Notes under the pieces: model-generated
Databases searched by the model: none
What the model was told of the DNA's origin: nothing
Seen by the model: the letters and a program-made list of their open reading frames with translations, nothing else
DNA from: Spirochaetota bacterium
GTDB taxonomy: Bacteria > Spirochaetota > UBA4802 > UBA5550
Direction: 5' to 3'
DNA length: 45,636 nucleotides
NCBI GenBank assembly: GCA_009787025.1
Contig: WRGT01000064.1
Span: 1-45,636, forward strand
Position numbers and translations under genes: made by a program
Part shown: positions 16,425 through 24,934 of the stretch, one piece after another
Layout of the letters: every line of letters begins with the position of its first letter
Position numbering within the stretch: position 1 is the first letter of the stretch

Positions 16425-17741
16425 ATGAATAACAAAAACAGAACTAATTTAAATTTTGGTAATTTAATTGTAATTGGATTAAATCATAAAACAGCTCCTG
16501 TTGAGACAAGAGAACTTTTTTCTCTTCCTCAGACACAACTATCAGCCTTTTATGATAGACTTTCCGAGGCAGGCGCCCATGAATCTGTTTATGTCTCAAC
16601 ATGCAACAGGGTTGAAGTCTATATGACGGCGGAAGACAGTGAATCTGTAGTTGAAAACATTAAAAGATTGATGGAATATTATACTAAATTTCCTCATGAA
16701 CAGTTTATGAGCTCAGTATATGCAAAATTCGGGATTGATGCCGTTAAACATCTCTTTTCGGTATCTTCCTCTTTAGATTCAATGGTGATTGGTGAAAATG
16801 AAATTGTTGGACAGATCAAAGAATCTTACAGAAGGGCTGTTGAGTGCGGTACTACGGGAATTATAATGAACCGCCTTTTCCACAGGGCGTTTGCTACTTC
16901 AAAAAGGGTTAGAACTAAAACAGATATTTCAAAAAATCCGCTTTCTATAGCATCCATTGCTGTTGAGAAGGCAAAGAGTATTTTTTCGGATATATCTTCA
17001 AGAAGCGCGCTTCTGATTGGGGCAGGCGAGATGGGGGAATTAATTCTTAAATACTTAGTCAAAGAGAATCTTCGGAAAATTATTATAGCCAACAGGACTA
17101 TTGAGAGCGCCGAACGAATATGTATGGATATAGACTATAAGGCTGAAATAATAAATATTACAAGGATTGATCAGGCTTTATCCGATGTTGATATTGTAAT
17201 CTCGTCGGTAACAGCTCCGCACCATGTTATAACAGGCTCCGATATAAAAAATATTATGTTTGAAAGAGAGGGGAAACCGATTTGTCTTATTGATATTGCA
17301 GTACCGCGTAACATAGAGCCGTCTGTAACCGAGACTGAAAATGTATATCTTTATAATATAGACAATCTAAAGAGTATAGCAGATACCAACATGAGAGGAA
17401 GAATGAAGGAAATTGAAAAAGCAAATTCTATTATAGATGAAGATATTGATGAATTTATTAGCCGGAATGATGAGCTCTTAATAACCCCTACTATAGCAGT
17501 TATAAAGAATAAGTTTAATGAAATAAGAGAGAATGAATTAAAAAAGTATAAAAATAAAAAATTGAAACATTTATCGGATAATGATTTTAGATTGATCGAA
17601 GAACTTACTTTCCAGATTATGAATAAAACCCTTCATAATCCGATAATGAATTTAAAGAAGCAGATAAGCGGCAGCTCCGAATCGGAATCCGACGAATTGA
17701 AGATGAACACAAAGTTTCTGGAGGATATTTTTACTAAATGA
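16425..17741 (+). CDS. hemA: Glutamyl-tRNA reductase
   Basis: Reduces glutamyl-tRNA(Glu) to glutamate-1-semialdehyde, the first committed step of tetrapyrrole synthesis by the C5 route. The 438-residue length is normal. The catalytic Cys is C60 in VSTCNRVEVY; GLNHKTAPVETRE and SLDSMVIGENEIVGQIKES are family signatures. The NADPH-binding Rossmann motif LLIGAGEMGE follows near residue 190, with a helical dimerisation tail. The operon continues with ahbD, ahbAB, ahbC and a precorrin-2 dehydrogenase gene, overlapping ahbD by 4 nt. No proB- or aroK-like fusion is present. hemL, hemB, hemC and the uroporphyrinogen synthase and methyltransferase genes are not in the window. Confidence 0.96.
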   Translation: MNNKNRTNLNFGNLIVIGLNHKTAPVETRELFSLPQTQLSAFYDRLSEAGAHESVYVSTCNRVEVYMTAEDSESVVENIKRLMEYYTKFPHEQFMSSVYAKFGIDAVKHLFSVSSSLDSMVIGENEIVGQIKESYRRAVECGTTGIIMNRLFHRAFATSKRVRTKTDISKNPLSIASIAVEKAKSIFSDISSRSALLIGAGEMGELILKYLVKENLRKIIIANRTIESAERICMDIDYKAEIINITRIDQALSDVDIVISSVTAPHHVITGSDIKNIMFEREGKPICLIDIAVPRNIEPSVTETENVYLYNIDNLKSIADTNMRGRMKEIEKANSIIDEDIDEFISRNDELLITPTIAVIKNKFNEIRENELKKYKNKKLKHLSDNDFRLIEELTFQIMNKTLHNPIMNLKKQISGSSESESDELKMNTKFLEDIFTK

Positions 17742-18808
17742 TTCATAAAAATGTCCCAAGATTAATTTTCTGGGAGCTTACTAAGAAATGTAACCTGAAG
17801 TGCGCCCATTGCCGCGCAGAAGCAGAGGATTACTCCTTTGCAGGCGAACTTAAATTTGATGAAATAAAAGCGATAATTGATAATATTTCGTCTAATTATT
17901 CTCCAATACTTGTGCTTACCGGCGGTGAACCGTTATATAGAGACGATATATTTGACATTGCAAAATATGCAACAGGCAAAAATTTAAGAACCGCTCTTGC
18001 GACAAACGGGACTCTCATTGACTCAAGTGTTGCAGATAGAATTAAAGAATCTAAAATAGCAAGGGTCAGTATCTCAATTGACGGAGTAGATTCTAAAAGT
18101 CACGATAGTTTCCGCGGAGTCGATGGAGCATTTAACGGTGCGCTTAACGGAGCAAGGCTTTTAAGAGACTATGGAGTTGAGTTTCAATTTAATACAACTA
18201 TAACAAAGAGAAATGTTGATTATATTGATGAAATACTCAACCTTGCCATTAAAGAAAAGGCATCTGCGCTTCATATATTTATGCTTGTTCCGGTCGGATG
18301 CGGTATAGAACTTGCCGAAAGCGATATGATCTCCGGCGAAAAATATGAAGAGGCTCTTAACTGGTTTTATGAAAGATCGCGTCAGGTTGGAATAGAATTT
18401 AAAGCAACATGCGCTCCCCATTATTACAGGATAATAAGACAGCGTGCAAAAGAGGAGGGGCGTGTTCTATCATTTGAAACCGACGGTATGACTGCAATGA
18501 CAAGGGGTTGTCTTGCAGGAACGGGCGTATGCTTTATTTCAAATATAGGCGAGGTTCAACCATGCGGATATCTTCCTGTCGGGGCAGGAAATGTCCTTAA
18601 AACTCAATTTACGGATATTTGGGAGAAATCCGATCTCTTTTTAATGCTTAGAGATTTTAAAACCCTTAAAGGTAAATGCGGAATATGCGAATTTAAAGGT
18701 GTTTGCGGCGGATGCAGAGCAAGAGCTTATTATGCCTGCGGTGACTTTACAGGGGAGGAACCATACTGCTTATATAAACCGGGGATTAAGCATGACGGAA
18801 TTCACTGA
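17738..18808 (+). CDS. ahbD: Radical SAM heme synthase AhbD
   Basis: Final enzyme of the siroheme-dependent heme pathway, which oxidatively decarboxylates two propionates of Fe-coproporphyrin III to vinyl groups. The 356-residue protein has the radical SAM CxxxCxxC (C18, C22, C25), the GGEP SAM-binding motif, and a SPASM-like C-terminal cysteine cluster for an auxiliary [4Fe-4S] centre (CGICEFKGVCGGCRAR, then EEPYC). The internal CAPHYYRI and GCLAGTGVCF motifs are those I associate with AhbD; the NirJ/AhbC-type HPDQFW is absent. It overlaps hemA by 4 nt and the ahbAB gene by 17 nt. The assignment relies on motifs and context; AhbC is the alternative, but it fits the second radical SAM gene better. 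Confidence 0.9.
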   Translation: MIHKNVPRLIFWELTKKCNLKCAHCRAEAEDYSFAGELKFDEIKAIIDNISSNYSPILVLTGGEPLYRDDIFDIAKYATGKNLRTALATNGTLIDSSVADRIKESKIARVSISIDGVDSKSHDSFRGVDGAFNGALNGARLLRDYGVEFQFNTTITKRNVDYIDEILNLAIKEKASALHIFMLVPVGCGIELAESDMISGEKYEEALNWFYERSRQVGIEFKATCAPHYYRIIRQRAKEEGRVLSFETDGMTAMTRGCLAGTGVCFISNIGEVQPCGYLPVGAGNVLKTQFTDIWEKSDLFLMLRDFKTLKGKCGICEFKGVCGGCRARAYYACGDFTGEEPYCLYKPGIKHDGIH

Positions 18809-19826
18809 TAGAGAAGCTCTGATTTTAAACAGGGTACAGAAAGGTATCCCCTGTGTCGGTAAACCCTTTTTAGAGATAGGTAATGATACAGGCTGCAGCG
18901 AAGATGAAGTTTTGGATACGCTTACACATTTAAAAGAAAAGGGCGTTATAAGAAATATATCGGGAATATTTGAAGGTGAAAAGCTTGGATATTATCTCAG
19001 CCTTGTTGCATTTGAAATTCCAAAAGAGAAGATTGAAGAAGCCGCAACTATAATAAACTCCCACCCCGGCGTTAGCCATAATTATTTAAGAGACCATAGA
19101 TACAATATATGGTTTACCTTAGCGGAAGAGGACAAAGATTCTTTTAATAAAACGGTTTCTATTCTTGCATCGAAGTCTTCGGCTTTAGATTTTCTGATTT
19201 TAAGAAATGAAAAGCTTTTAAAGCTGGGAGTATATCTTAATATTGAAAGTAAAGATAATAAGGATAATAAAGATAATTTTGATAATGTAACAACGCATAA
19301 AGAGGCAGGATTAAATTTTGATTCGTTTGATGAGATGAGCAGAGAGGCGGTTCTTCTATTGCAGAATGATCTCCCTATAGATAAAAATCCCTTTAAAAAT
19401 ATCTTAGAGAGCGGAAAAGTGCTTCACGATGAGGAACAACTGCTGTCATATTTTTCTAAATTTATTGCTGCAGGGATTATGCGAAGATATGCTGCAGTTC
19501 TAAAGCACAGGAGCGCCGGGTATAAGACAAATGCAATGACTGCGTGGAAACCCAATGATTTATCCAATACGGATTGTTTCAAAGAATCAAAATCCGTATC
19601 GCACCTTTATTTTAGAACTATACATCCCGGGAGATGGGAATATCCCCTCTTTGCAATGATACACGCAAAGTCAGATGAAGAGCTTAAAAGTGTAATAGAC
19701 GAGCTGTCCGATAAGAGCGGTATTAAGGATTTTCTTGTGCTCTCGTCAATTAAAGAGTTTAAGAAGAAGAGGGTGAGATATTTTTCGGAAGAATTTAATG
19801 AATGGAAAAGGTTAAATTATGATTGA
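18792..19826 (+). CDS. ahbAB: Fused siroheme decarboxylase AhbA-AhbB
   Basis: Two Lrp/AsnC-like halves in one 344-residue chain. Half one (about 1-160) begins with a helix-turn-helix-like segment and contains PGVSHNYLRDHRYNIWFTL. Half two (about 180-340) repeats the layout with VSHLYFRTIHPGRWEYPLF. Siroheme decarboxylase removes the acetate carboxyls at C12 and C18 of siroheme to give 12,18-didecarboxysiroheme; it is normally a heterodimer of AhbA and AhbB. A low-complexity KDNKDNKDNFDN linker joins the halves here. I start at ATG 18792, where similarity begins; the longer open frame upstream would overlap ahbD. A regulator of the Lrp family is unlikely because of the operon and the histidine-containing motifs. 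Confidence 0.88.
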   Translation: MTEFTDREALILNRVQKGIPCVGKPFLEIGNDTGCSEDEVLDTLTHLKEKGVIRNISGIFEGEKLGYYLSLVAFEIPKEKIEEAATIINSHPGVSHNYLRDHRYNIWFTLAEEDKDSFNKTVSILASKSSALDFLILRNEKLLKLGVYLNIESKDNKDNKDNFDNVTTHKEAGLNFDSFDEMSREAVLLLQNDLPIDKNPFKNILESGKVLHDEEQLLSYFSKFIAAGIMRRYAAVLKHRSAGYKTNAMTAWKPNDLSNTDCFKESKSVSHLYFRTIHPGRWEYPLFAMIHAKSDEELKSVIDELSDKSGIKDFLVLSSIKEFKKKRVRYFSEEFNEWKRLNYD

Positions 19827-21090
19827 TATAGGAAAACTTTACTGCGCCGGATCATCAACCGGTGACGGTCTTAGATATGGGGAAGAATCAGGTCCCGATT
19901 GTCACGGCAATTCGCCTCATCAGGTGCAAAAATCAGCAAGCGAAAGAAGACCGATTGTTGTATGGAATACAACACGTACATGTAATTTAAAATGCGTTCA
20001 CTGCTATACGGATTCTGATAATAGAAAATATGAAAATGAATTAACAACGAATGAAGCATTTAGATTGATTGACGAGCTTTCGGATTTTGGAATCCCGTCT
20101 CTACTGTTTTCAGGCGGAGAGCCTTTTGTAAGGAATGATCTTTTTACCCTCCTTGAATATGGCGCTAAGAAAAATGTGCGTCCTGTAATATCTACTAACG
20201 GAACGCTTATTGACAGGGATACTGCACAGAGAGTCAAAGACTCAGGCGTGGTTTATGTAGGGATAAGTCTTGACGGGCTTGAAGATGTTAATGATAAATT
20301 TCGCGGAGTTGCAGGCGCTTTTAAAAAGACTATGCAGGGTTTTGATAATTGCAGAGCTGTTAATCAAAGGGTTGGACTCAGGCTTACATTAACAAGGAGA
20401 AATTTTTTAGATATTAACGGCATATTCGATTTTATTGAAAGAGAGGGTATAAACAGGGCGTGTTTTTATCATTTGGTATATTCGGGCAGAGGCAGTTCAA
20501 TATCAAAAGACGACCTTACTCACAGCGAATCTAAGAAGGCAATGGATATAATACTTGAGAGAACAAAGGATTATTTTGACAGAGGTCTTGATATTAATAT
20601 TTTAACCGTAGATAACCATGTTGACGGAGTTTATACTTATTTGAAGATGAAAGAACAGGGTATGGACAAAGCTGAGGAAACATATTCAATGCTTAAATGG
20701 AACGGCGGCGCGGCAAATTCTTCAGGCGTGGGTATTTCCAATATTGATTTTGTCGGAAACGTTCATCCTGATCAGTTTTGGCAGGATTATACATTTGGAA
20801 ATATTAAGGATAGAAATTTCGGCGATATATGGATGGATGAATCCGATCCTATTATGAGAGGATTAAAGAATAAGACCGAATATATTAAGGGGAGATGCAG
20901 ATTCTGCAAATATAAGGAGATATGTACTGGCGCTATGAGGGTCAGAGCATACAGAACCTATGGCGATCCCTGGGCGCCTGATCCTGCATGTTACCTGAGC
21001 GATAATGAGATTGGTCTTGATAAGGAGAAGATAGAATATTTAAAAGCCCATGGAGAGGAGTTTAAAATACCAAAAGAGATTAATCAATGA
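19819..21090 (+). CDS. ahbC: Radical SAM didecarboxysiroheme deacetylase AhbC
   Basis: Converts 12,18-didecarboxysiroheme to Fe-coproporphyrin III by removing two acetate side chains. The 423-residue protein has CxxxCxxC at C55, C59 and C62, GGEP for SAM binding, and the NirJ/AhbC hallmarks MLKWNGGAANSSGVGISNID followed by HPDQFW. C-terminal cysteines (CRFCKYKEIC and CYL) bind an auxiliary iron-sulphur cluster. NirJ of heme d1 synthesis shares these motifs, but no other nir genes are present and ahbD/ahbAB adjoin. The N-terminus has an extra stretch of about 40 polar residues with two cysteines before the radical SAM core. It overlaps both neighbours by a few nt. Confidence 0.9.
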   Translation: MIDIGKLYCAGSSTGDGLRYGEESGPDCHGNSPHQVQKSASERRPIVVWNTTRTCNLKCVHCYTDSDNRKYENELTTNEAFRLIDELSDFGIPSLLFSGGEPFVRNDLFTLLEYGAKKNVRPVISTNGTLIDRDTAQRVKDSGVVYVGISLDGLEDVNDKFRGVAGAFKKTMQGFDNCRAVNQRVGLRLTLTRRNFLDINGIFDFIEREGINRACFYHLVYSGRGSSISKDDLTHSESKKAMDIILERTKDYFDRGLDINILTVDNHVDGVYTYLKMKEQGMDKAEETYSMLKWNGGAANSSGVGISNIDFVGNVHPDQFWQDYTFGNIKDRNFGDIWMDESDPIMRGLKNKTEYIKGRCRFCKYKEICTGAMRVRAYRTYGDPWAPDPACYLSDNEIGLDKEKIEYLKAHGEEFKIPKEINQ

Positions 21091-21770
21091 CGCTATATCC
21101 GATAATGTTAAATATGAACGGGCAGCAAGCTGTAATTATTGGCGGAGGAGATGTTGCCGTACGAAAGCTCTCCGACCTTATTGATGCGGGCGCTAATATC
21201 AGGATAATATCGCCCGAATTTCATGATGAAATAATTAAATTATCCGAGCTGTTTAAAAACAGGCTTACTCTTATAAAAAGGGGTTATGAAAAGAATGACC
21301 TTGACGGCGCGGCGCTTGTTTTCTCTGCAACAAATGATACGGACGTAAACAGAAAAATTTTTAATGAGGCAAAAGAGAAAAATATTTTAATTAATGCAGT
21401 AGATGATCCGCCAAACTGTTCATTCTATATTCCGTCTTTTATCAGAAAGGGTGATCTTATTTTTTCAGTATCAACAGGCGGCGCCTCGCCTGCTATGGCA
21501 GCGCGTTTAAGAAGGGAGATGGAGAAACATATACCTGAAAATATTGAGACAATACTTGAAAGATTGAATAAGGCAAGAACCCTTCTTAAAGAGGATAAAC
21601 TTTTCTCTAACATAGACTCATCGCAAAGAGGTGAAATTTTAAAAGAGATTACATACAGCGATCAACTCCTTGCATCTTTAATTTCATGTAAAGATGAAGA
21701 GGATGAAGAAAATAAAGAAAATCAAGAGATGATAGATTTTCTTTTACATGTCCAAGATTCATTATTTTGA
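21087..21770 (+). CDS. Precorrin-2 dehydrogenase / sirohydrochlorin ferrochelatase (CysG N-terminal/Met8p type)
   Basis: A 227-residue bifunctional enzyme that oxidises precorrin-2 to sirohydrochlorin with NAD and can insert iron to give siroheme, the substrate of the Ahb enzymes encoded upstream. The Rossmann motif AVIIGGGDVAVRK lies at the N-terminus; DDPPNCSFYIPSF and VSTGGASPAMAARLRREME are the family signatures. The methyltransferase half of full CysG is absent, so precorrin-2 must be made elsewhere. The C-terminus carries an acidic KDEEDEENKENQE insertion. The start overlaps the ahbC stop (ATGA), making it the last gene of the heme operon; the MFS gene converges 2 nt later. Confidence 0.93.
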   Translation: MTLYPIMLNMNGQQAVIIGGGDVAVRKLSDLIDAGANIRIISPEFHDEIIKLSELFKNRLTLIKRGYEKNDLDGAALVFSATNDTDVNRKIFNEAKEKNILINAVDDPPNCSFYIPSFIRKGDLIFSVSTGGASPAMAARLRREMEKHIPENIETILERLNKARTLLKEDKLFSNIDSSQRGEILKEITYSDQLLASLISCKDEEDEENKENQEMIDFLLHVQDSLF

Positions 21771-21772
21771 CT

Positions 21773-22966
21773 TTATCTTGATTTTATATCGTTAAAATTC
21801 TCTATGTCACGAACATTATAAGCGGTAAATAAAGCAATTGCAAGGGCAAATATTATTCCTGCAATTAATACATATATGCTTCCGCATCTTGCAAGTATAA
21901 TCCCTGAGAATAACGGACCTACAGTCTGTCCAAGTCTTAGTACAGATGAGTTAATTGACATAAATGCTCCTCTGTATTCTGCCGGCGCAAATATTGATAT
22001 TTGTGTTTGAACGTTTGGCATCAGTATTCCGTTTGCAAAGCCATATATCAAAATCGGTATTATAAATAGAACTATGGTCGGCATAAAGTATGCAAGAGAA
22101 AGGGTTATTGGGTATATTAGAAAGGCTGCTATAAGAAGTTTTTTAGGTGAAAATTTTGATGATAATCTCCCAAGATTGAAAGATCCTATAATAGCCCCTA
22201 TTGATGCTGCGGACATTGTCATACCGATTATCATTGTATTTGCATTAAATTTTTCCTGTAGATAAAACGGAAAGAAACTAAGGAGAATTCCATAGAGCAA
22301 TATGAATGCTGCAAGCGTTCCAATATACAGTGCGAGTATCTCTTTTTTTATCATTAATTTAAAGGACTCTTTTAGATAGCTCCCTAAATTTTCATTTTTA
22401 ACCGGCTCATCATACTTTAAGCCGAATATTACAAGCAGGACAACCGGAAAAGCCAGGGTTGACAAAAAGAACGGATAATGCCATCCAAGTAAAGCTACAG
22501 CGCCCCCTATTGACGGATACATCATTGTTCCGATATTAAGGACTGAGCTGTTATATCCCATTGCATCTACTCTTTCTTTGCCGGAGAATATATCGCCGAT
22601 AATAGTCTGATTAAGCGCTCCAAATGATGCTGCGCCTGCGCCTTGAAAAAATCTCAATATTAGAATTAATGTAAAATCTCTGGTAAAACCCGATAGAGTT
22701 CCACATATGCCAAAAAGCAGAAGGGTCGGTACAAGTACATTTTTTCTGCCGAATCTGTCGGCTGCAATTCCAAGTAACGGCGATAAGATTATCCCCGGCA
22801 TTGTAAAGACAACAATCAGCAGATTAGCTTTGTCTGCCGTTATTGAAAGCGCTTCGGCAATCTTTGGCAGAACAGGAGTAATAATTGCAACCTCCATAAC
22901 TGCAATAAGGGTTACTGAAAATACGATTTGAAGATTTTTATTAAAAAAAAGGTTGTCTGTTTTCAT
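21773..22966 (-). CDS. MFS transporter, drug:H+ antiporter (12-TM) type
   Basis: A 397-residue major facilitator with about twelve hydrophobic segments. Motif A after TM2 is GIAADRFGRKNVL; the TM4 motif B-like LILILRFFQGAGAA and TM5 PSIGGAVALLGWHYPFFLS match the Bcr/CflA/TetA-like DHA1 exporters. It should sit in the inner membrane and export a small hydrophobic compound by proton exchange; the substrate is unknown. Its ATG overlaps the stop of the upstream SGNH hydrolase (ATGA), so the two are co-translated. Confidence 0.92.
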   Translation of the reverse strand: MKTDNLFFNKNLQIVFSVTLIAVMEVAIITPVLPKIAEALSITADKANLLIVVFTMPGIILSPLLGIAADRFGRKNVLVPTLLLFGICGTLSGFTRDFTLILILRFFQGAGAASFGALNQTIIGDIFSGKERVDAMGYNSSVLNIGTMMYPSIGGAVALLGWHYPFFLSTLAFPVVLLVIFGLKYDEPVKNENLGSYLKESFKLMIKKEILALYIGTLAAFILLYGILLSFFPFYLQEKFNANTMIIGMTMSAASIGAIIGSFNLGRLSSKFSPKKLLIAAFLIYPITLSLAYFMPTIVLFIIPILIYGFANGILMPNVQTQISIFAPAEYRGAFMSINSSVLRLGQTVGPLFSGIILARCGSIYVLIAGIIFALAIALFTAYNVRDIENFNDIKSR

Positions 22967-23592
22967 TTTAACCTGCCTAAAATAAATTCTGCAATTTTTT
23001 TACCAAGTAAAATATGACTGCCCGCATCAAGATGTGAACCGTCAATAGCACTGCCTGTAACATAAGCAGAAGTATTAAAAAAACGACAATTTTTTTCTAT
23101 TGATAATCTTTTATAGGCTGCCGGCAATTCCTTTAATTTATTTATCTGAAGTTCAATAAATTGCGCCCACTCTATATTGCTGTTAAACATTGGCGGCGAC
23201 ATTATTACTGTCTCAGGAATATTACAGCCTTGTTTATTATTATGATGATTATTTACAATGTCAATAATTTTTTCAATGCCGTTTAATATTTCATTAATAG
23301 TAACTTCTTCAAAAATAAATACGTCGTTAAGTCCAAGGCATAATAAAAAAATATCAATGGGACAATGATTTTCGATGAGTGAATCTATATACTCTATTCC
23401 ATTGAGCATAAAATTATCATGGGAGAGGTTTAATACGGTTCTCCCATTAAGTCCCTCTTCAAGTATTAGAAAGTCATTTCCAAGTATTGAGCTCATAACC
23501 ATCGGCCATCTGGTATTTTCATCAAATCTTGAACTGTCAACGGGACTGCATCCCCATGTATTGGAATCTCCATAGCAGAGAATTTTTTTCAT
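22963..23592 (-). CDS. SGNH/GDSL hydrolase, arylesterase-like
   Basis: A 209-residue hydrolase. Block I CYGDSNTWG gives the Ser; EEGLNGRTV carries the block II Gly; LGLNDVF carries the block III Asn; and DGSHLDAGSH carries the catalytic Asp and His. The SNTWGC/RW start is typical of the Mycobacterium arylesterase/acyltransferase subgroup. I choose ATG 23592, where the family begins; a TTG 36 nt upstream would add a doubtful hydrophobic extension. It is translationally coupled to the MFS exporter, so it may modify or release an ester that the exporter handles. Transcription probably starts from the divergent region that carries the inverted repeat. Confidence 0.9.
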   Translation of the reverse strand: MKKILCYGDSNTWGCSPVDSSRFDENTRWPMVMSSILGNDFLILEEGLNGRTVLNLSHDNFMLNGIEYIDSLIENHCPIDIFLLCLGLNDVFIFEEVTINEILNGIEKIIDIVNNHHNNKQGCNIPETVIMSPPMFNSNIEWAQFIELQINKLKELPAAYKRLSIEKNCRFFNTSAYVTGSAIDGSHLDAGSHILLGKKIAEFILGRLK

Positions 23593-23657
23593 AATAAACA
23601 TATATACAGTCATACTAAAATTTTTCAAATATAATTTCTTATAGCGGACTAAAATTT

Positions 23658-23757
23658 TGGGGTGTAAAAAAAGTTTTATTTCTTGTACGGCAATGACATA
23701 ATAATGTACTAATTGTTTAATATGTATGACATTGTTGTTGACTTTTGTTACACCCCA
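23658..23757. repeat. 100-bp segment bounded by 17-nt inverted repeats
   Basis: ACTTTTGTTACACCCCA (23741-23757) and its near-perfect inverse at 23658-23674 (one mismatch) bound a 100-bp stretch between the divergent SGNH hydrolase and dedA genes. The inner halves also show a weaker inverted match around CAATGACATA and CAATGTCATA. It may be two oppositely oriented operators or a MITE-like element. TTGACT at 23738-23743 overlaps the right arm and could be a -35 box for dedA. Confidence 0.6.
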
Positions 23758-23774
23758 TACTATGAGGTATTGCT

Positions 23775-24401
23775 ATGGAATTTTTGTTACAACAGAGTTA
23801 TGATATTATTATGCAGTGGAACATATATTATCTATATCTCTTTCTGTTTGCAAGCGCTATAATTGAAAATCTTTTCCCGCCTATTCCGGGCGATACAATT
23901 ATCGCTTTTGGCGCATTCCTTGCAGGTATCGGCAAGCTCGACTTTTTAATTGTCTTTATAATTACATCTATAGGAAGTACAATAGGATTTATGATGCTCT
24001 TCTATGTTGGAGTTCTTTTTGAGAGAGGATTTTTTTCAAAAACTAAAATAAAGTTCTTCGCAAGCGGCAATATCAAAAAAGCCGAAATGTGGTTTAACAA
24101 ATACGGATATTTTGTCGTAGCAATTAACAGGTTCCTTCCGGGTATTCGTTCGGTTATTTCAATAAGCGCCGGAATTTCAGGTCTTAACAGTCTAAAGGTA
24201 TTTCTATTATCCTTTGTAAGCGCCATGTTCTGGAACTTTTTATGGATCTATGCAGGTTACTCTTTAGGTAATAATTGGGAAAAGGTTTATGAAGCATTGA
24301 CGGTTTTAGTAACACGATATAATATTGCAGCAATAACGGTTTTAGCCGTTGGAGTTATAGTTTATGTTTTGTATAAGGTTGTGAAGGAAAGAAACGATTG
24401 A
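23775..24401 (+). CDS. DedA-family membrane protein (undecaprenyl-phosphate/lipid flippase family)
   Basis: A 208-residue integral membrane protein with the DedA/SNARE-assoc signature: ENLFPPIPGDTI near the start, GSTIGFMMLFYVG, the FNKYGYFVVAINRFLPGIRSVISISAG block with its key Arg, then W-rich TM segments and YAGYSLG. DedA proteins recycle undecaprenyl phosphate or other lipids across the inner membrane and support envelope homeostasis. The length is normal. The start is supported by TATGAGG a few nt upstream. It stands alone, divergent from the SGNH/MFS operon across the inverted-repeat region. Confidence 0.93.
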   Translation: MEFLLQQSYDIIMQWNIYYLYLFLFASAIIENLFPPIPGDTIIAFGAFLAGIGKLDFLIVFIITSIGSTIGFMMLFYVGVLFERGFFSKTKIKFFASGNIKKAEMWFNKYGYFVVAINRFLPGIRSVISISAGISGLNSLKVFLLSFVSAMFWNFLWIYAGYSLGNNWEKVYEALTVLVTRYNIAAITVLAVGVIVYVLYKVVKERND

Positions 24402-24425
24402 TGGGGTGTTGATGTGATTTTTTAT

Positions 24426-24454
24426 TTGACATTATAAATAGGACGGGTTAGTAT
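24426..24454 (+). promoter_or_regulatory. Candidate sigma-70 promoter for the MNT gene
   Basis: TTGACA (24426-24431) and TAGTAT (24449-24454) are spaced by 17 nt. The predicted start point would fall at or within 1-2 nt of the ATG at 24460, implying a leaderless message; no ribosome-binding site is present upstream of that ATG, which agrees. Confidence 0.45.
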
Positions 24455-24459
24455 AAAAT

Positions 24460-24786
24460 ATGAATTATAATATACCATATATAGACAAAATCATCTCCAT
24501 CATTGTATCTCTTGCGTCCCCGGATCAGATTATACTTTTTGGTTCATATGCGCGGGGAGATAACAAAGAAAAAAGCGATATTGATTTGCTCATTGTAAAA
24601 AAGGGTTTAAAGAAGAGCTTTGACATTATTGATTCTATTTATCGCTCTTTTTATGATAATAACATAGGAATTTCTGTTGATGTAATCGCCGTTGATTATA
24701 ATAGATACAATGAATTAAATGATGAGATTGGATATATCTATAAAACGATCAAGAAAGAGGGGAAGATAATATATGGCTCGTTATGA
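24460..24786 (+). CDS. MNT-family minimal nucleotidyltransferase (antitoxin of a HEPN/MNT pair)
   Basis: A 108-residue DNA polymerase-beta-fold nucleotidyltransferase. The motif GSYARG begins at residue 28, with catalytic D40 and D42 (SDIDLL) and a third Asp at D74. In HEPN/MNT toxin-antitoxin systems this enzyme adds AMP units to a tyrosine of the HEPN RNase and silences it. The 3' end overlaps a HEPN-like frame by 14 nt, the usual arrangement, but that partner is broken. The nucleotidyltransferase itself looks intact. Confidence 0.9.
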   Translation: MNYNIPYIDKIISIIVSLASPDQIILFGSYARGDNKEKSDIDLLIVKKGLKKSFDIIDSIYRSFYDNNIGISVDVIAVDYNRYNELNDEIGYIYKTIKKEGKIIYGSL

Positions 24787-24907
24787 AGAATGGATTGAAC
24801 GGGCAAAGAGCAGTCTTAAAATTTCAACGATTGCAGTTAATAGCGGTGTTTATTATGAAGACTTATGCTACCAATCGCAACTTTCTTTATTATTATTGTA
24901 CCTCTAA
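24773..24907 (+). pseudogene. Truncated HEPN-domain partner of the MNT gene
   Basis: The frame begins MARYEEWIERAKSSL and continues to YYEDLCYQSQ, matching the first helices of HEPN proteins (typically followed by QAAEKAIKAL). After CYQSQ it degenerates into a run of leucines and stops at codon 45. HEPN domains are about 120-140 residues and need a downstream RX4-6H motif for RNase activity; that part is missing and no continuation is recognisable in other frames. The toxin is therefore probably inactive. Confidence 0.78.
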
Positions 24908-24934
24908 AATTCATTTTATCCCCCAACGAAGTAT

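Noticed and set aside
18699-18791. Longer ahbAB start inside ahbD
   Set aside because: The extra 31 residues are the shadow of ahbD in another frame; similarity begins at ATG 18792.
18792-19826. Lrp/AsnC transcriptional regulator
   Set aside because: The two Lrp-like halves and operon with ahbC and ahbD fit siroheme decarboxylase much better.
24403-24410. Third copy of the dedA-region inverted repeat (TGGGGTGT after dedA)
   Set aside because: Only eight nt match and the rest diverges; likely chance.
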